Positions 54,334-63,149 of a DNA stretch of 64,000 nt are shown here, piece by piece. The stretch's first letter is position 1, and each line of letters starts with the position of its first letter. The stretch comes from Pseudomonas lutea. GTDB lineage: Bacteria; Pseudomonadota; Gammaproteobacteria; Pseudomonadales; Pseudomonadaceae. The DNA is taken from the NCBI RefSeq assembly GCF_000759445.1, contig NZ_JRMB01000002.1:310001-374000 (forward strand), given 5' to 3'. The translations under genes were made by a program, and so were the position numbers. The notes below the pieces were generated by a model that made no database searches, was not told where the DNA came from, and worked only from the letters and a program-made list of their open reading frames with translations.

Positions 54334-54987
54334 ATGGCTTTAGCAATTTTCGATCTGGACGAAACCCTGATCCACGGTGACTGTTCCAGTCTGTGGAGCG
54401 AGCAGATGGGGCGTCTGGGCTGGGTCGATCCCGAGTGGTTCATGAGAAAGGACCATGAACTGATGGAGGCCTACGGCAAAGGCGAGTTGGCCATGGAAGA
54501 TTACATGGCGTTTAGCCTGGACCCGATGATCGGACGCACGCCAGAAGAAGTGGAGTTTCTGGTGGGCCCCTGGGTGGAAGACTACATCGAGCCGATCATT
54601 TTCAGTGACGCCACCAAAGCCATCGCCGAACACCGCGCCGCCGGGGATCGCATTCTGATCATTTCGGCATCGGGCGTGCATCTGGTCAAGGCCATTGCCG
54701 AGCGCATCGGCGTGGAGGAAGTGCTGGCGATTGATCTGGAAGTCGCCCACGGCGTTTACAGCGGCAAGACCCTTGGGGTGCTGACCTATCGCGAAGGCAA
54801 AATCACGCGTTTGATGGAGTGGCTGGATCAGGAAGGCGAGAACCTGGAAGGCGCAAGTTTTTATTCGGACTCACGCAATGACCTGCCGCTGCTGCAGAAA
54901 GTCGATTTTCCGCATGCGGTAAATCCAGACCCGGCATTGCGAGAAGTGGCGGAGAAAGCGGGTTGGCCGATTCACCACTGGAAGTGA
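54334..54987 (+). CDS. HAD-superfamily (HAD-IB) phosphatase, SerB/YfhB-like
   Basis: 217 residues. Motif I IFDLDETLI (Asp-x-Asp), motif II LIISASGVHLV (Ser), the Lys of motif III in GKITRL, and motif IV YSDSRNDLPLL. A large cap domain of the HAD-IB subclass (about 20-90). Likely a phosphoserine-like or phosphorylated-amine phosphatase. It is separated from the ABC operon by a REPIN and may or may not act on the imported compound. Confidence 0.88.
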   Translation: MALAIFDLDETLIHGDCSSLWSEQMGRLGWVDPEWFMRKDHELMEAYGKGELAMEDYMAFSLDPMIGRTPEEVEFLVGPWVEDYIEPIIFSDATKAIAEHRAAGDRILIISASGVHLVKAIAERIGVEEVLAIDLEVAHGVYSGKTLGVLTYREGKITRLMEWLDQEGENLEGASFYSDSRNDLPLLQKVDFPHAVNPDPALREVAEKAGWPIHHWK

Positions 54988-55018
54988 TCCAAGCGCTGCG
55001 CCCAAGGGAACACAGGGC

Positions 55019-55108
55019 GTGGGAGTGAGCTTGCTCGCCAAGAGGCTGGTGCATCCGCTCACTTTCAGCGCCTGTAACGCAGTCTTCGCGAGCAAGCTCA
55101 CTCCCACA
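55019..55108. repeat. REPIN (GAGTGAGCTTGCTCGC class)
   Basis: GTGGGAGTGAGCTTGCTCGC and its inverse complement near 55090-55108, between convergent genes (HAD phosphatase and quinone oxidoreductase). Confidence 0.92.
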
Positions 55109-55185
55109 GGGGTTGTGTTGCCAAGCGGCATTGCGTCTTGACGACGGGCGCGCTCCTACTGTTTTAACCCTGCAGATCAGGCCTG

Positions 55186-56148
55186 TTAAACCAGACTTGG
55201 GTCGATCACCAGCACGACCTTGCCCGACACCTGATTGGTTGCCAGCTCCGCATAAGCCGCTTCCGCTTCGCTGATCGGGAAGCTGCGCGCCAGTTGCGGC
55301 TTGAGCCGGCCTTCAGTAAACAGAGGCATGACGTGCTGCCCCAGATCGCTGAGCAGGTCAGCCTTGAACTGGTCATCGCGGCTGCGCAGGGTCGAGCCGA
55401 GGATGTGAATGCGCTTGCCCAGCACCTGGGCGAAATCCAGTTCGGACTTGCGCCCGCCCATCAAACCAATCAGCACGAGGCGACCGTCCACACCCAGCAC
55501 CTTCAGGTTGAGGGCGGCATAGTTCGCGCCGACCGGATCAAGGATCACCTGGAACGGCGCGAAGTCGTTCAATGCGTCAAGGTTTTCGGTGCGCAGCACA
55601 CCGCCCTGTGCGCCCAGCGCTTCGCAATACGCCAGCCGCTCTGCCGAACCGACTGTCACCCAGACCGGGTTGCCGAAAGCTTTACAAAGCTGAATGGCAG
55701 CTGAACCAACGCCACTTGCACCGGCGTGCAGCAACACTTTTTCGCCGGGCTTGAGGCCGGCCAGTTGAAACAGGTTCAGCCAGGCGGTGGCATAGACTTC
55801 AGGAATACCCGCCGCTTCGTGCAGTGAAATGCCCTCGGGCACCGGCAGTACATGCCGTGCGTCGACAACCAGCTCTTCAGCCATTGCACCGCCTGCAACC
55901 AGCGCGCACACACGGTCGCCGACCTCCCAGGCAGTGCCCGAACCCACTTCGGCGATCACCCCCGAGCATTCCATTCCAAGGATTTCCGTGACACCCGGCG
56001 GCGGCGGGTAATGCCCCGAACGTTGCAACAGATCGGCACGATTGAGTCCCGCTGCGGCCACCTTGATGCGGACTTGTCCTACATCCAGCGTCGGCGAGGG
56101 TTGTTCAACCCATTCCACCCGACCTTCAACGCCTTGCAATGCTTTCAC
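55186..56148 (-). CDS. NADPH:quinone oxidoreductase (PIG3-type MDR)
   Basis: 320 residues from a GTG at 56146-56148 with a GGAGG ribosome site, giving the family start MKALQG. Zinc-free medium-chain reductase: AAAGLNRADLLQRSGHYPPPPG and LGMECSGVIAEVG near the N-terminus and the NADP loop LLHAGASGVGSAAIQL near 145. Reduces quinones or enoyl compounds. It is divergent from prc. Confidence 0.93.
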   Translation of the reverse strand: MKALQGVEGRVEWVEQPSPTLDVGQVRIKVAAAGLNRADLLQRSGHYPPPPGVTEILGMECSGVIAEVGSGTAWEVGDRVCALVAGGAMAEELVVDARHVLPVPEGISLHEAAGIPEVYATAWLNLFQLAGLKPGEKVLLHAGASGVGSAAIQLCKAFGNPVWVTVGSAERLAYCEALGAQGGVLRTENLDALNDFAPFQVILDPVGANYAALNLKVLGVDGRLVLIGLMGGRKSELDFAQVLGKRIHILGSTLRSRDDQFKADLLSDLGQHVMPLFTEGRLKPQLARSFPISEAEAAYAELATNQVSGKVVLVIDPSLV

Positions 56149-56293
56149 GGTGCCTCCATAGTGAGTCTTGACTGAGCCCAATGTGCCTCACGGCCGTTGG
56201 GCTTTTTGCATTATGCGACCGTGTTCTGACCGAACCGGCGACCTCCAAAGACGGCCTAATATGCGTTATCAATTGTCCCCGCGTCGAATCAGC

Positions 56294-58375
56294 ATGAAGC
56301 ATTTTTTACCCAGCACTACCCTTGCACTCCTCATTGGCCTGACAGTCCTGCCAATGTCAGGCAGTTCGTTTGCCGCCAACAGCTGGGATAATCTTCAACC
56401 TGATCGCGATGAAGTCATCGCCAGTCTGAATGTCGTGGAGCTGCTCAAGCGCCACCACTACAGCAAGCCGCCGCTGGACGACAAGCGCTCCGAAATCATC
56501 TATCAGAGCTACCTGAAACTCCTCGATCCTGCGCGCAGCTATTTTCTCGCCAGCGACATCGCCGAGTTCGACAAGTGGCGTTTCCAGTTCGACGACTTCC
56601 TCAAGAGCGGCGACCTGGCACCGGGCTTCACCATTTACAAGCGTTATCTGGACCGCATCAAGTCGCGTCTGGATTTCGCCCTGGCGCAACTGAACAAGGG
56701 CGTCGACAAAATCGACCTCAACACTCAGGAAACCTTGCTGGTTGATCGCAAAGACGCACCTTGGGCCAAGAACGAAGCCGAACTCGACGACCTGTGGCGC
56801 AAACGCGTCAAGGACGAAGTTCTGCGCCTGAAGATTGCGGGCAAAGACCCGGCCAAGATTCAGGAGACCCTGACCAAGCGTTACAAGAACCAGCTCGCGC
56901 GCGTGGGTCAGACCCGCAGCGAGGACGTGTTCCAGGCGTACCTCAACACCTTCGCGATGTCCTACGATCCGCACACCAATTACCTGTCGCCTGACAGCGC
57001 GGAAAACTTCGACATCAACATGAGCCTGTCGCTGGAAGGCATCGGCGCAGTGCTGCAGAGCGACAACGACAACGTCAAGATTGTCCGTCTGGTCCCGGCC
57101 GGCCCCGCCGCCAAGACCAAGCAAGTGGCGACCGCGGACAAGATTATCGGCGTCGCCCAAGGCGACAAAGAGATGGTCGACGTAATCGGCTGGCGTCTGG
57201 ATGAAGTGGTCAAATTGATTCGCGGTCCGAAGGGTTCGGTCGTGCGCCTGGAAATCGTCCCGGCGAGCAACGCGCCAAGTGACCAGACCACCAAGATCGT
57301 GTCGATCACCCGTGAAGCGGTGAAGCTCGAAGAGCAAGCGGCGAAGAAGTCGGTGCTGCACCTGAATCAGGACGGCAAGGACTACAAGCTGGGCGTCATC
57401 GAGATCCCTGCTTTCTATCTGGACTTCAAGGCCTACCGCGCCGGCGATCCCGAGTACAAGAGCACCACCCGCGACGTCAAGAAGCTGCTGACCGAGCTGC
57501 AGTCGGAGAAAGTCGACGGCGTGGTCATCGACCTGCGCAACAACGGTGGCGGTTCTCTGCAGGAGGCCACCGAGCTGACCAGCCTGTTTATCGATAAAGG
57601 CCCGACCGTTCTGGTGCGCAACGCCGACGGCAAGGTTGACGTGCTGGAAGACGAAAACAGCGGCGCGTTCTACAAAGGCCCGATGGCATTGCTGGTCAAC
57701 CGCCTCTCGGCTTCGGCTTCGGAAATTTTTGCCGGCGCCATGCAGGACTACCACCGCGCATTGATCATTGGCGGCCAGACCTTCGGCAAGGGCACCGTGC
57801 AGACGATCCAGCCGCTCAATCACGGCGAGCTGAAACTGACGCTGGCGAAGTTCTACCGGGTTTCCGGTCAGAGCACCCAACACCAGGGCGTGTTGCCGGA
57901 CATCGCGTATCCGTCGATCATCGACACCAAGGAAATCGGCGAAAGCGCACTGCCTGAAGCCATGACCTACGACACCATCAAACCGGCGATCAAGCCTGCG
58001 GTGGATCCGTTCAAGCCGTTCCTGGCTCAGCTGCAATCGCGCCACGACGTTCGCTCTGCCAAAGACGCCGAGTTCGTCTTCATCGAAGAAAAACTCGCGC
58101 TGGCCAAGAAGCTGATGAGCGAGAAGACCGTCAGCCTCAATGAAGCCGAGCGCCGCAAGGAGCACGCCGATATCGAGAGCAAGCAGTTGGCGATGGAGAA
58201 CGTGCGTCGCAAGGCCAAAGGTGAAGAGCCGCTGAAGGAACTCAAGAAGGAAGACGAAGACGCGCTGCCTTCGGATGACGACAAGACTAAACCGGAAGAT
58301 GACGCCTACCTGGCCGAAACCGGGCGCATCTTGCTGGACTACCTGGGTCTGAGCGGTTCGGTTGCCAAGAAGTAA
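56294..58375 (+). CDS. prc: Tail-specific carboxy-terminal protease Prc (AlgO-like)
   Basis: 693 residues from the ATG at 56294; another in-frame ATG 33 bp upstream would add 11 residues before the signal peptide. Signal peptide to about residue 25. A helical N-domain, PDZ domain at about 235-330 (SLEGIGAVL, VPAGPAAKT), and S41 protease with the catalytic Ser-Lys dyad in NRLSASASEIFAGAM and TFGKGTVQ. C-terminal Glu/Lys-rich tail. In P. aeruginosa this protease (AlgO) promotes MucA degradation and alginate production. A terminator follows. Confidence 0.95.
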   Translation: MKHFLPSTTLALLIGLTVLPMSGSSFAANSWDNLQPDRDEVIASLNVVELLKRHHYSKPPLDDKRSEIIYQSYLKLLDPARSYFLASDIAEFDKWRFQFDDFLKSGDLAPGFTIYKRYLDRIKSRLDFALAQLNKGVDKIDLNTQETLLVDRKDAPWAKNEAELDDLWRKRVKDEVLRLKIAGKDPAKIQETLTKRYKNQLARVGQTRSEDVFQAYLNTFAMSYDPHTNYLSPDSAENFDINMSLSLEGIGAVLQSDNDNVKIVRLVPAGPAAKTKQVATADKIIGVAQGDKEMVDVIGWRLDEVVKLIRGPKGSVVRLEIVPASNAPSDQTTKIVSITREAVKLEEQAAKKSVLHLNQDGKDYKLGVIEIPAFYLDFKAYRAGDPEYKSTTRDVKKLLTELQSEKVDGVVIDLRNNGGGSLQEATELTSLFIDKGPTVLVRNADGKVDVLEDENSGAFYKGPMALLVNRLSASASEIFAGAMQDYHRALIIGGQTFGKGTVQTIQPLNHGELKLTLAKFYRVSGQSTQHQGVLPDIAYPSIIDTKEIGESALPEAMTYDTIKPAIKPAVDPFKPFLAQLQSRHDVRSAKDAEFVFIEEKLALAKKLMSEKTVSLNEAERRKEHADIESKQLAMENVRRKAKGEEPLKELKKEDEDALPSDDDKTKPEDDAYLAETGRILLDYLGLSGSVAKK

Positions 58376-58444
58376 GATGGGCATGAAACATGATGAAATG
58401 ATGGCAAATAGTCATCAAACAGTCATGAAGCTGTCGTGAAATAG

Positions 58445-58482
58445 CGGGGCTCGGCGCCATAGGCGTCCAGCCCCTTTTTCTT
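58445..58482 (+). terminator. Terminator after prc
   Basis: GGGGCT-C-GGCGCC loop GGCGTC-C-AGCCCC followed by a T run; a G-U pair and one internal C-C mismatch. Confidence 0.75.
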
Positions 58483-58496
58483 GCCCCGAGATTGCC

Positions 58497-60287
58497 ATGA
58501 CTGTGACTGAACAGCTGAGCGCGCTGAGCTCGATCCTGACTCAGCGCGACTTGCACAGCCTGTTCCAACCGATTGTGTCGCTATCGGATCGACGCATCCT
58601 CGGCTACGAAGCCCTGACGCGCGGCCCTTCCAACAGCGCCCTCCACTCTCCTCTGAATCTGTTTGCCGTAGCCCGCCAGGCCGGTCGCCTTAGCGAGCTG
58701 GAACTGGCCTGTCGCGAATCGGCGTGTCGGCGCTTCAGCCAGCAGAAACTGGACGGCAAGCTGTTCCTCAACATCTCGCCGGAATCCCTGCTCGAAGCCT
58801 CGCACCCTCCCGGGCGCACCTTGCAGCTGTTGCAACGTTACGGCATTCCGCCCAGCCGGGTAGTCATCGAGCTGACGGAGCAGACGCCAACCGACGACTT
58901 CGGCCTGCTGTACAACGCGCTTTACCACTACCGGGACATGGGCTTTTCCATTGCCCTTGACGATTTGGGCGCCGGGTATTCCAGCCTGCGGCTGTGGTCA
59001 GAGCTGCGCCCGGATTACGTCAAGATCGACCGGCATTTCATCGACGGCATTCACCAGGACGCGGTCAAGCGCGAATTCGTCGGCTCAATGCTGCAGATGG
59101 CCAAGGCGTCGCGGGCGCTGGTCATTGCCGAAGGGATCGAACTGCAGGAAGAGTTGGCCGTGCTGATCGAGATGGGCGTCGAGTTGGTTCAGGGGTATTT
59201 GCTGTGCCGTCCGCAGGAGTTTCCGCCCCGGGATGCGCGCGCGTTGCTCCCAAAAACCGATCCTGCCGCTGCGACGTTAAGCGAAGAGACCAGCGACCTG
59301 ACGGCGCTGCTGAATGAGTTGCCAGCCGTCGTACAAACGACTCCCACCGCCACTGTGCTGGAGGCGTTTCGCAAGCAGGCCAACCTTAATTCACTGGCGG
59401 TGCTGGATGAGCACAATCAGCCGATCGGCATTGTGCATCGCCATTCATTGTCGGACGTGTTGCTCCAGCCTTTTGCCACTGAGCTGTATGCGCGCAAGCC
59501 CATCAGCCGGTTGATGAGTGACGATTTTCTTGCCGTCGAGCTGAGTCAGTCGCTGCAGCAAGTCAGCCGACTGATCACCAGCCGCGCGCGGCAACGCATC
59601 GAAGAAGATTTCGTCATCATGCAGAACGGCACGTACCTGGGGCTGGGCCGGGTGATTGACGTGCTCAAGCTGATCACGGAATTGAAGATTCAGCAGGCGC
59701 GCTACGCCAACCCGCTGACCCTGTTGCCGGGGAACGTGCCCATTCAGCAGTGCCTGACCCGGCTGCTGCAACAGGGGCGCGAGTCGATGATTTGCTACGT
59801 GGACATCGACAGCTTCAAGCCCTTCAACGACATCTATGGCTACGGGCGCGGCGACGAAGTGTTGCTGTGTCTGGCGCAGTGCCTGAACGACCGTATCGAC
59901 CCCAGCCGTGACTTCGTCGGGCATATCGGCGGTGACGATTTTCTGCTGGTACTGGGCTCGGAAGACTGGCGCAAGCGCTTGAACCTGTTGCTTGAAGACT
60001 TCCAGAACCAATGCCGGCGCTTCTACCGCGCCGAGCACCTTGAAGCCGGCTGCTTCGTAGCGCTGAACCGCCAGGGCCAGCGTCAGGAATTCCCCTTGCT
60101 GTCGCTGTCGATTGGCGTGGTGCATCTGCATCCCGAGGTGTGTACCACACTCGACGCCAGCCAGCTCGCCGAACTGGCCTCCCAGGCCAAGCATCACGCC
60201 AAGGAAGTCATCGGCGCGAGTGTGCACGTGATTGATACGCTGGAGGCGGAGGTCATCGCAGCGATGAATCAGGCGATAACGGGGTGA
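58497..60287 (+). CDS. EAL-CBS-GGDEF domain c-di-GMP protein
   Basis: 596 residues. The EAL domain comes first (about 15-250) with GYEALTRG, NISPES, ELTE, the DDLGAGYS loop, KIDRHFI and IAEGIE: all metal and catalytic residues are recognisable, so phosphodiesterase activity is expected. Two CBS motifs follow (about 275-395). The C-terminal GGDEF domain (about 415-580) has GGDDF where GGDEF/GGEEF is usual, so cyclase activity is doubtful and it may be a GTP sensor. No membrane segment. It lies just downstream of prc, an association that from memory also occurs in P. aeruginosa. Confidence 0.92.
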   Translation: MTVTEQLSALSSILTQRDLHSLFQPIVSLSDRRILGYEALTRGPSNSALHSPLNLFAVARQAGRLSELELACRESACRRFSQQKLDGKLFLNISPESLLEASHPPGRTLQLLQRYGIPPSRVVIELTEQTPTDDFGLLYNALYHYRDMGFSIALDDLGAGYSSLRLWSELRPDYVKIDRHFIDGIHQDAVKREFVGSMLQMAKASRALVIAEGIELQEELAVLIEMGVELVQGYLLCRPQEFPPRDARALLPKTDPAAATLSEETSDLTALLNELPAVVQTTPTATVLEAFRKQANLNSLAVLDEHNQPIGIVHRHSLSDVLLQPFATELYARKPISRLMSDDFLAVELSQSLQQVSRLITSRARQRIEEDFVIMQNGTYLGLGRVIDVLKLITELKIQQARYANPLTLLPGNVPIQQCLTRLLQQGRESMICYVDIDSFKPFNDIYGYGRGDEVLLCLAQCLNDRIDPSRDFVGHIGGDDFLLVLGSEDWRKRLNLLLEDFQNQCRRFYRAEHLEAGCFVALNRQGQRQEFPLLSLSIGVVHLHPEVCTTLDASQLAELASQAKHHAKEVIGASVHVIDTLEAEVIAAMNQAITG

Positions 60288-60294
60288 ACACGTG

Positions 60295-60673
60295 GTTCGC
60301 CAGCAAGCCGGCTCCTACGGATTTTTGCCTGATCCTGATGAGGTGTTTGAGACTACGATCCACTGTTGCGGCCGACGCGGGTGTGTACCGGATGCTCAAC
60401 CTGCTGCAGGAACCGGCTGCTGTCTCCCACTGGAGGAGCCGGCTTGCTGGCGAACGGGCCATGTCAGCCACATTGATGGCGGCAGGTAAACCGGGTTCGC
60501 CAGCAAGCCGGCTCCTACGGATTTTTACCTGATCCTGATGATGTGTTTGAGGCCACGATCCACTGTTGCGGCCAACGCGTGTGTGTGTGTGTGTGTGTGC
60601 CGAATGCCCAACCTGCTGCAGAAGCCGACTTGCTGTCTCCCACTGTAGGAGCCGGCTTGCTGGCGAACGCGCC
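60295..60673. repeat. Tandemly repeated REP cluster upstream of the REP-associated transposase
   Basis: REP arms at 60295-60320 (reverse), 60432-60455 (forward), 60495-60520 (reverse) and 60644-60673 (forward). The stretch 60295-60494 is repeated with about 85-90% identity at 60495-60680 (shared CCTGATCCTGATGA, CCACTGTTGCGGCC, CTGCTGTCTCCCACT-type segments). No gene lies in 60288-60838. Confidence 0.9.
60579..60599. repeat. (GT)10 microsatellite
   Basis: Ten GT dinucleotides in the second REP unit; the first unit has only GGGTGTGT at the same place, showing local expansion. Confidence 0.95.
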
Positions 60674-60838
60674 GGAGCAGCATTGACACATCAGCTGACA
60701 CTACGCAGTTCCCCTGTAAACCGGCCATGCGACGGGAACCATCTGCAGCCGCGTCATACTTTGAACCGCAATCCAAACGCAAAGCAAACTGCGCGGCACT
60801 AGCCTTCCGGCACTTTCGCCAGACAGGACGGCTTCACC

Positions 60839-61297
60839 ATGCAGAAGACCTACCACGCAGGACGGTTGCGTAATGGACGCTATTCCCAGCCGGGGCAGAT
60901 CTACCTCATCACAGTGGTCACTCACCAGCGGCAATGCTTCTTCCAAAATTGGCAGATGGGCCGTTTGCTCGTACATCAAATGCGGGATGCGCAGAGGCAA
61001 GGCCTTGCGAAATCCTTGGCGTGGGTGGTGATGCCGGACCATTTGCATTGGCTGGTGGAGCTTGAACACTCCACTCTGGAGGACCTAGTTCTGGCGGTGA
61101 AATCACACACAGCGCGAAATGTGAACAAGTCTCTGGGCCGATCAGGCCGATTCTGGCAGCGGGGCTTTCACGATCGGGCCATTCGTTACCAAGAAGACCT
61201 AGAGACCGTGGCTCGCTACGTTATCGCCAACCCCATCCGCGCCGGGCTCGTAAGGCGGGTGCATGACTATCCGCTGTGGGACGCCATATGGGTTTGA
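60839..61297 (+). CDS. REP-associated tyrosine transposase (RAYT, Y1/IS200-related)
   Basis: 152 residues, normal length for a RAYT. The metal-binding HUH-like motif MPDHLHWLVEL is at about 62-72 and a candidate catalytic Tyr lies in VARYVIANPIRAGLV near 130. GRSGRFWQRGFHDRAIR is the typical mid segment. RAYTs recognise and cleave REP hairpins in single-stranded form and are thought to spread REPINs. It is flanked on both sides by REPs of the class most frequent in the window, as expected for the cognate enzyme. The frame looks intact. Confidence 0.93.
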   Translation: MQKTYHAGRLRNGRYSQPGQIYLITVVTHQRQCFFQNWQMGRLLVHQMRDAQRQGLAKSLAWVVMPDHLHWLVELEHSTLEDLVLAVKSHTARNVNKSLGRSGRFWQRGFHDRAIRYQEDLETVARYVIANPIRAGLVRRVHDYPLWDAIWV

Positions 61298-61357
61298 TCC
61301 AATGAACTTGTCTGCATGCCGTCATCCCTACCCCGATGTAAGGATGACATATCCCAC

Positions 61358-61433
61358 TGTAGGAGGCGGGTGCCGCGTCAGCCACATTGATGGCGGCAGG
61401 CAAACCAGGTTCGCCAGCAAGCCGGCTCCTACA
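61358..61433. repeat. REPIN with degenerate left arm
   Basis: Left TGTAGGAGGCGGGTGCCGCG and right GCCAGCAAGCCGGCTCCTACA; located 60 bp after the transposase gene. Confidence 0.85.
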
Positions 61434-61610
61434 GAATGCCGTTGGCAGTAAAACGCGCGGCAGCCTTCAATATGCGGTAGCGAAGCGTGGCAGCTGCGAT
61501 CAGCATCTCAGCTCAAGCCGGCTCCTTCGGACCCGTGCCTGGCGCGGATATATCCGACGGTGGCTCCCTGCTGGGCGCGACGCGGATTGTGTACCTGACA
61601 CAGAACCCAT

Positions 61611-61690
61611 TGTAGGAGCCGGCTTGCTGGCGAACGCGCCGTGCCAGTCACATTTAAGGCGGCAGGCAGACTAGGTTCGCCAGCAAGCCG
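61611..61690. repeat. REPIN with truncated right arm
   Basis: Left TGTAGGAGCCGGCTTGCTGG complete; the right arm stops at CAGCAAGCCGG, 10 bp from the next gene stop. A lone fragment CAAGCCGGCTCCTTCGG lies at 61515-61531. The rest of 61298-61699 is without genes. Confidence 0.88.
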
Positions 61691-61699
61691 GTCAAAACC

Positions 61700-62074
61700 C
61701 TATTCTGGCTTAGCCGGTTGCGGGTAATCGAACTCGAAGACCCGGGCCACTTCGGAGGCGTGCCACGAGGCGGCGGCGATGCCGTCGGATGGACCGGAGA
61801 ATCGGCCGATGCGTTCTACGCATTCGAAGAACCCGGTGCGCGGCAGACGACTCGCGCCCTGACTGATCACCAGTGCGCTGCGCAGTGGCTGCTCGGCACG
61901 CGCGTCGATGGCGGCCAGGTGCTCCAAGGCTGCGGTCAGGGTTTGCATGGCGGGGGTGGGCAGTTGCAAGCGTTCGAGCAGCGCGCGGTAGGTGACCAGA
62001 TGACGCTGGCGACGGGCCAGGTCCAGTTCCGCCAGCAGGGCATCCCAATGCTGCCGACTGATGCGCACGCTCAT
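61700..62074 (-). CDS. Protein of unknown function coupled to an HTH gene
   Basis: 124 residues, soluble, largely alpha-helical by composition. The N-terminal half (DALLAELDLARRQRHLVTYRALLERLQL) looks like a helical domain; the C-terminal half has VISQGASRLPRTGFFECVERIGRF then many Ala/Ser. No family recognised. Its ATG overlaps the stop of the HTH gene (ATGA), so the two are translated together, as in toxin-antitoxin or regulator-target pairs. Function not assigned. Confidence 0.75.
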   Translation of the reverse strand: MSVRISRQHWDALLAELDLARRQRHLVTYRALLERLQLPTPAMQTLTAALEHLAAIDARAEQPLRSALVISQGASRLPRTGFFECVERIGRFSGPSDGIAAASWHASEVARVFEFDYPQPAKPE

Positions 62075-62439
62075 GCCTCACCCCGCCAACCCGCGACACC
62101 GAGTTCCCATGCCAGGCTGCGACGAATCGCAGCGTCCGGCTGACGCTTACCATTCTCGATGAGGTCCAGGTAGGAGGGACTAATGCCCACGGCGCGGGCC
62201 AATTGCGCCACTTCGAGCCCTTTGGCTTCGCGCAACGCGCCTAGCTGATCGAATGAGGGGAGGTCTACCACGCCGGGGGCCGGATTCGCCGCCCCCACAG
62301 GCTCGGGCGCAGCGCCTACAGAGGATGAAGATGCCTGCAATGGCGAAACTCCCGCCGCGCGTAACAGGGCCTGGTACTGGGCCCAAGGCAGCACGGCATA
62401 TTCCGGCTCTCCATCCCGCGAAATAACCTGAATATCCAT
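62071..62439 (-). CDS. XRE-type HTH protein with an N-terminal Phd-like segment
   Basis: 122 residues. The first 30 residues (RDGEPEYAVLPWAQYQALL) resemble the N-terminus of Phd/YefM-type antitoxins; a Pro/Ala/Ser-rich linker follows (about 32-62); the C-terminal XRE HTH spans about 65-110 (GALREAKGLEVAQLARAVGISPSYLDLIENGKR). It is the first gene of a two-gene operon. The combination suggests a self-regulating DNA-binding partner protein. Confidence 0.82.
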   Translation of the reverse strand: MDIQVISRDGEPEYAVLPWAQYQALLRAAGVSPLQASSSSVGAAPEPVGAANPAPGVVDLPSFDQLGALREAKGLEVAQLARAVGISPSYLDLIENGKRQPDAAIRRSLAWELGVAGWRGEA

Positions 62440-62579
62440 ACCACCCCCTGTAGGACCAAAAAACGCTTGGTGCAGTCTTTTCTAAGTATGGGCGGCATCT
62501 TAACAGCGGCGGGCGATGACTTGGGTAGCGCAATCAATCCAGGGATGGCGAGGCTGCATCACTGCCCGGCCAAACCCTG

Positions 62580-63029
62580 TCAGACCTTCTTTTCTTGCTC
62601 AAGCAGCACAGGCGTCGCTGGCAAACGTTCGACCACCGCTAGCTTGTCCGGGTGTTGCTGCTCGCGCCAGGCACGAAACGCGCTGAGCTCCGCTTCAAGG
62701 TGCTTCATCACCCAAGCGAGCACGGCGATGTCATCAAGCATTCCCAAGCCGGGAATCCAGTCCGGGATCGCATCCAGCGGGCTGAGGAAATACATCAAGC
62801 CTGCCACGACCGAAAGAATAGCCTTGCCGCTGATCGCCCGGTACTCACCTCGCCAGTAGGCCAGGCACAAGGCTTGAAGCAGTTTCAGATCGTCCTTCAG
62901 TTTGCCTAGCCGACCACCTTCGCTGGCGGCTTTACCCGCGACGGCAAACAGCAATGCGGGCAAACGCCCTGCTGCCATCAGGCGTCTGGCCATGGGCAGG
63001 TAACGAATGAGATTCCACGGTGCTTTCAT
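62580..63029 (-). CDS. YkvA-family (DUF1232) membrane protein
   Basis: 149 residues from the ATG at 63027-63029. DUF1232 signature SVVAGLMYFLSPLDAIPDWIPGLGMLDDIAVLAWVMKHL (split over about 70-110) forms one or two helices around the conserved Pro-Asp pattern. The function is unknown. It stands alone. Confidence 0.9.
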   Translation of the reverse strand: MKAPWNLIRYLPMARRLMAAGRLPALLFAVAGKAASEGGRLGKLKDDLKLLQALCLAYWRGEYRAISGKAILSVVAGLMYFLSPLDAIPDWIPGLGMLDDIAVLAWVMKHLEAELSAFRAWREQQHPDKLAVVERLPATPVLLEQEKKV

Positions 63030-63118
63030 ATCCACTCCATCATTACCGATAAAAATCGGGCTTAAGGTCTGCTTTACCATCTGCAGAAATGCACTGCCTA
63101 TAGCCGGCGGAACAGCCA

Positions 63119-63149
63119 AAGGTTATCCACACAAATTGTGGATAACCTT
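63119..63149. promoter_or_regulatory. Inverted pair of perfect DnaA boxes
   Basis: The left TTATCCACA (63123-63131) and right TGTGGATAA (63137-63145) face each other across CAAAT, within a perfect 13-bp inverted repeat (31 bp in all). Each is the exact DnaA 9-mer. It lies 90 bp upstream of the YkvA gene in a gap of 414 bp (63030-63443) that otherwise holds only a terminator. Confidence 0.6.

Noticed and set aside
60839..61297. An IS200 insertion sequence
   Set aside because: The single-copy, REP-flanked gene with RAYT features and no IS-type ends is a domesticated REP-associated transposase rather than an IS.
60295..61690. CRISPR-like spaced repeats
   Set aside because: The repeated units are REP palindromes in alternating orientation with unequal spacing and no cas genes; the same holds for 35.4-35.8 kb.
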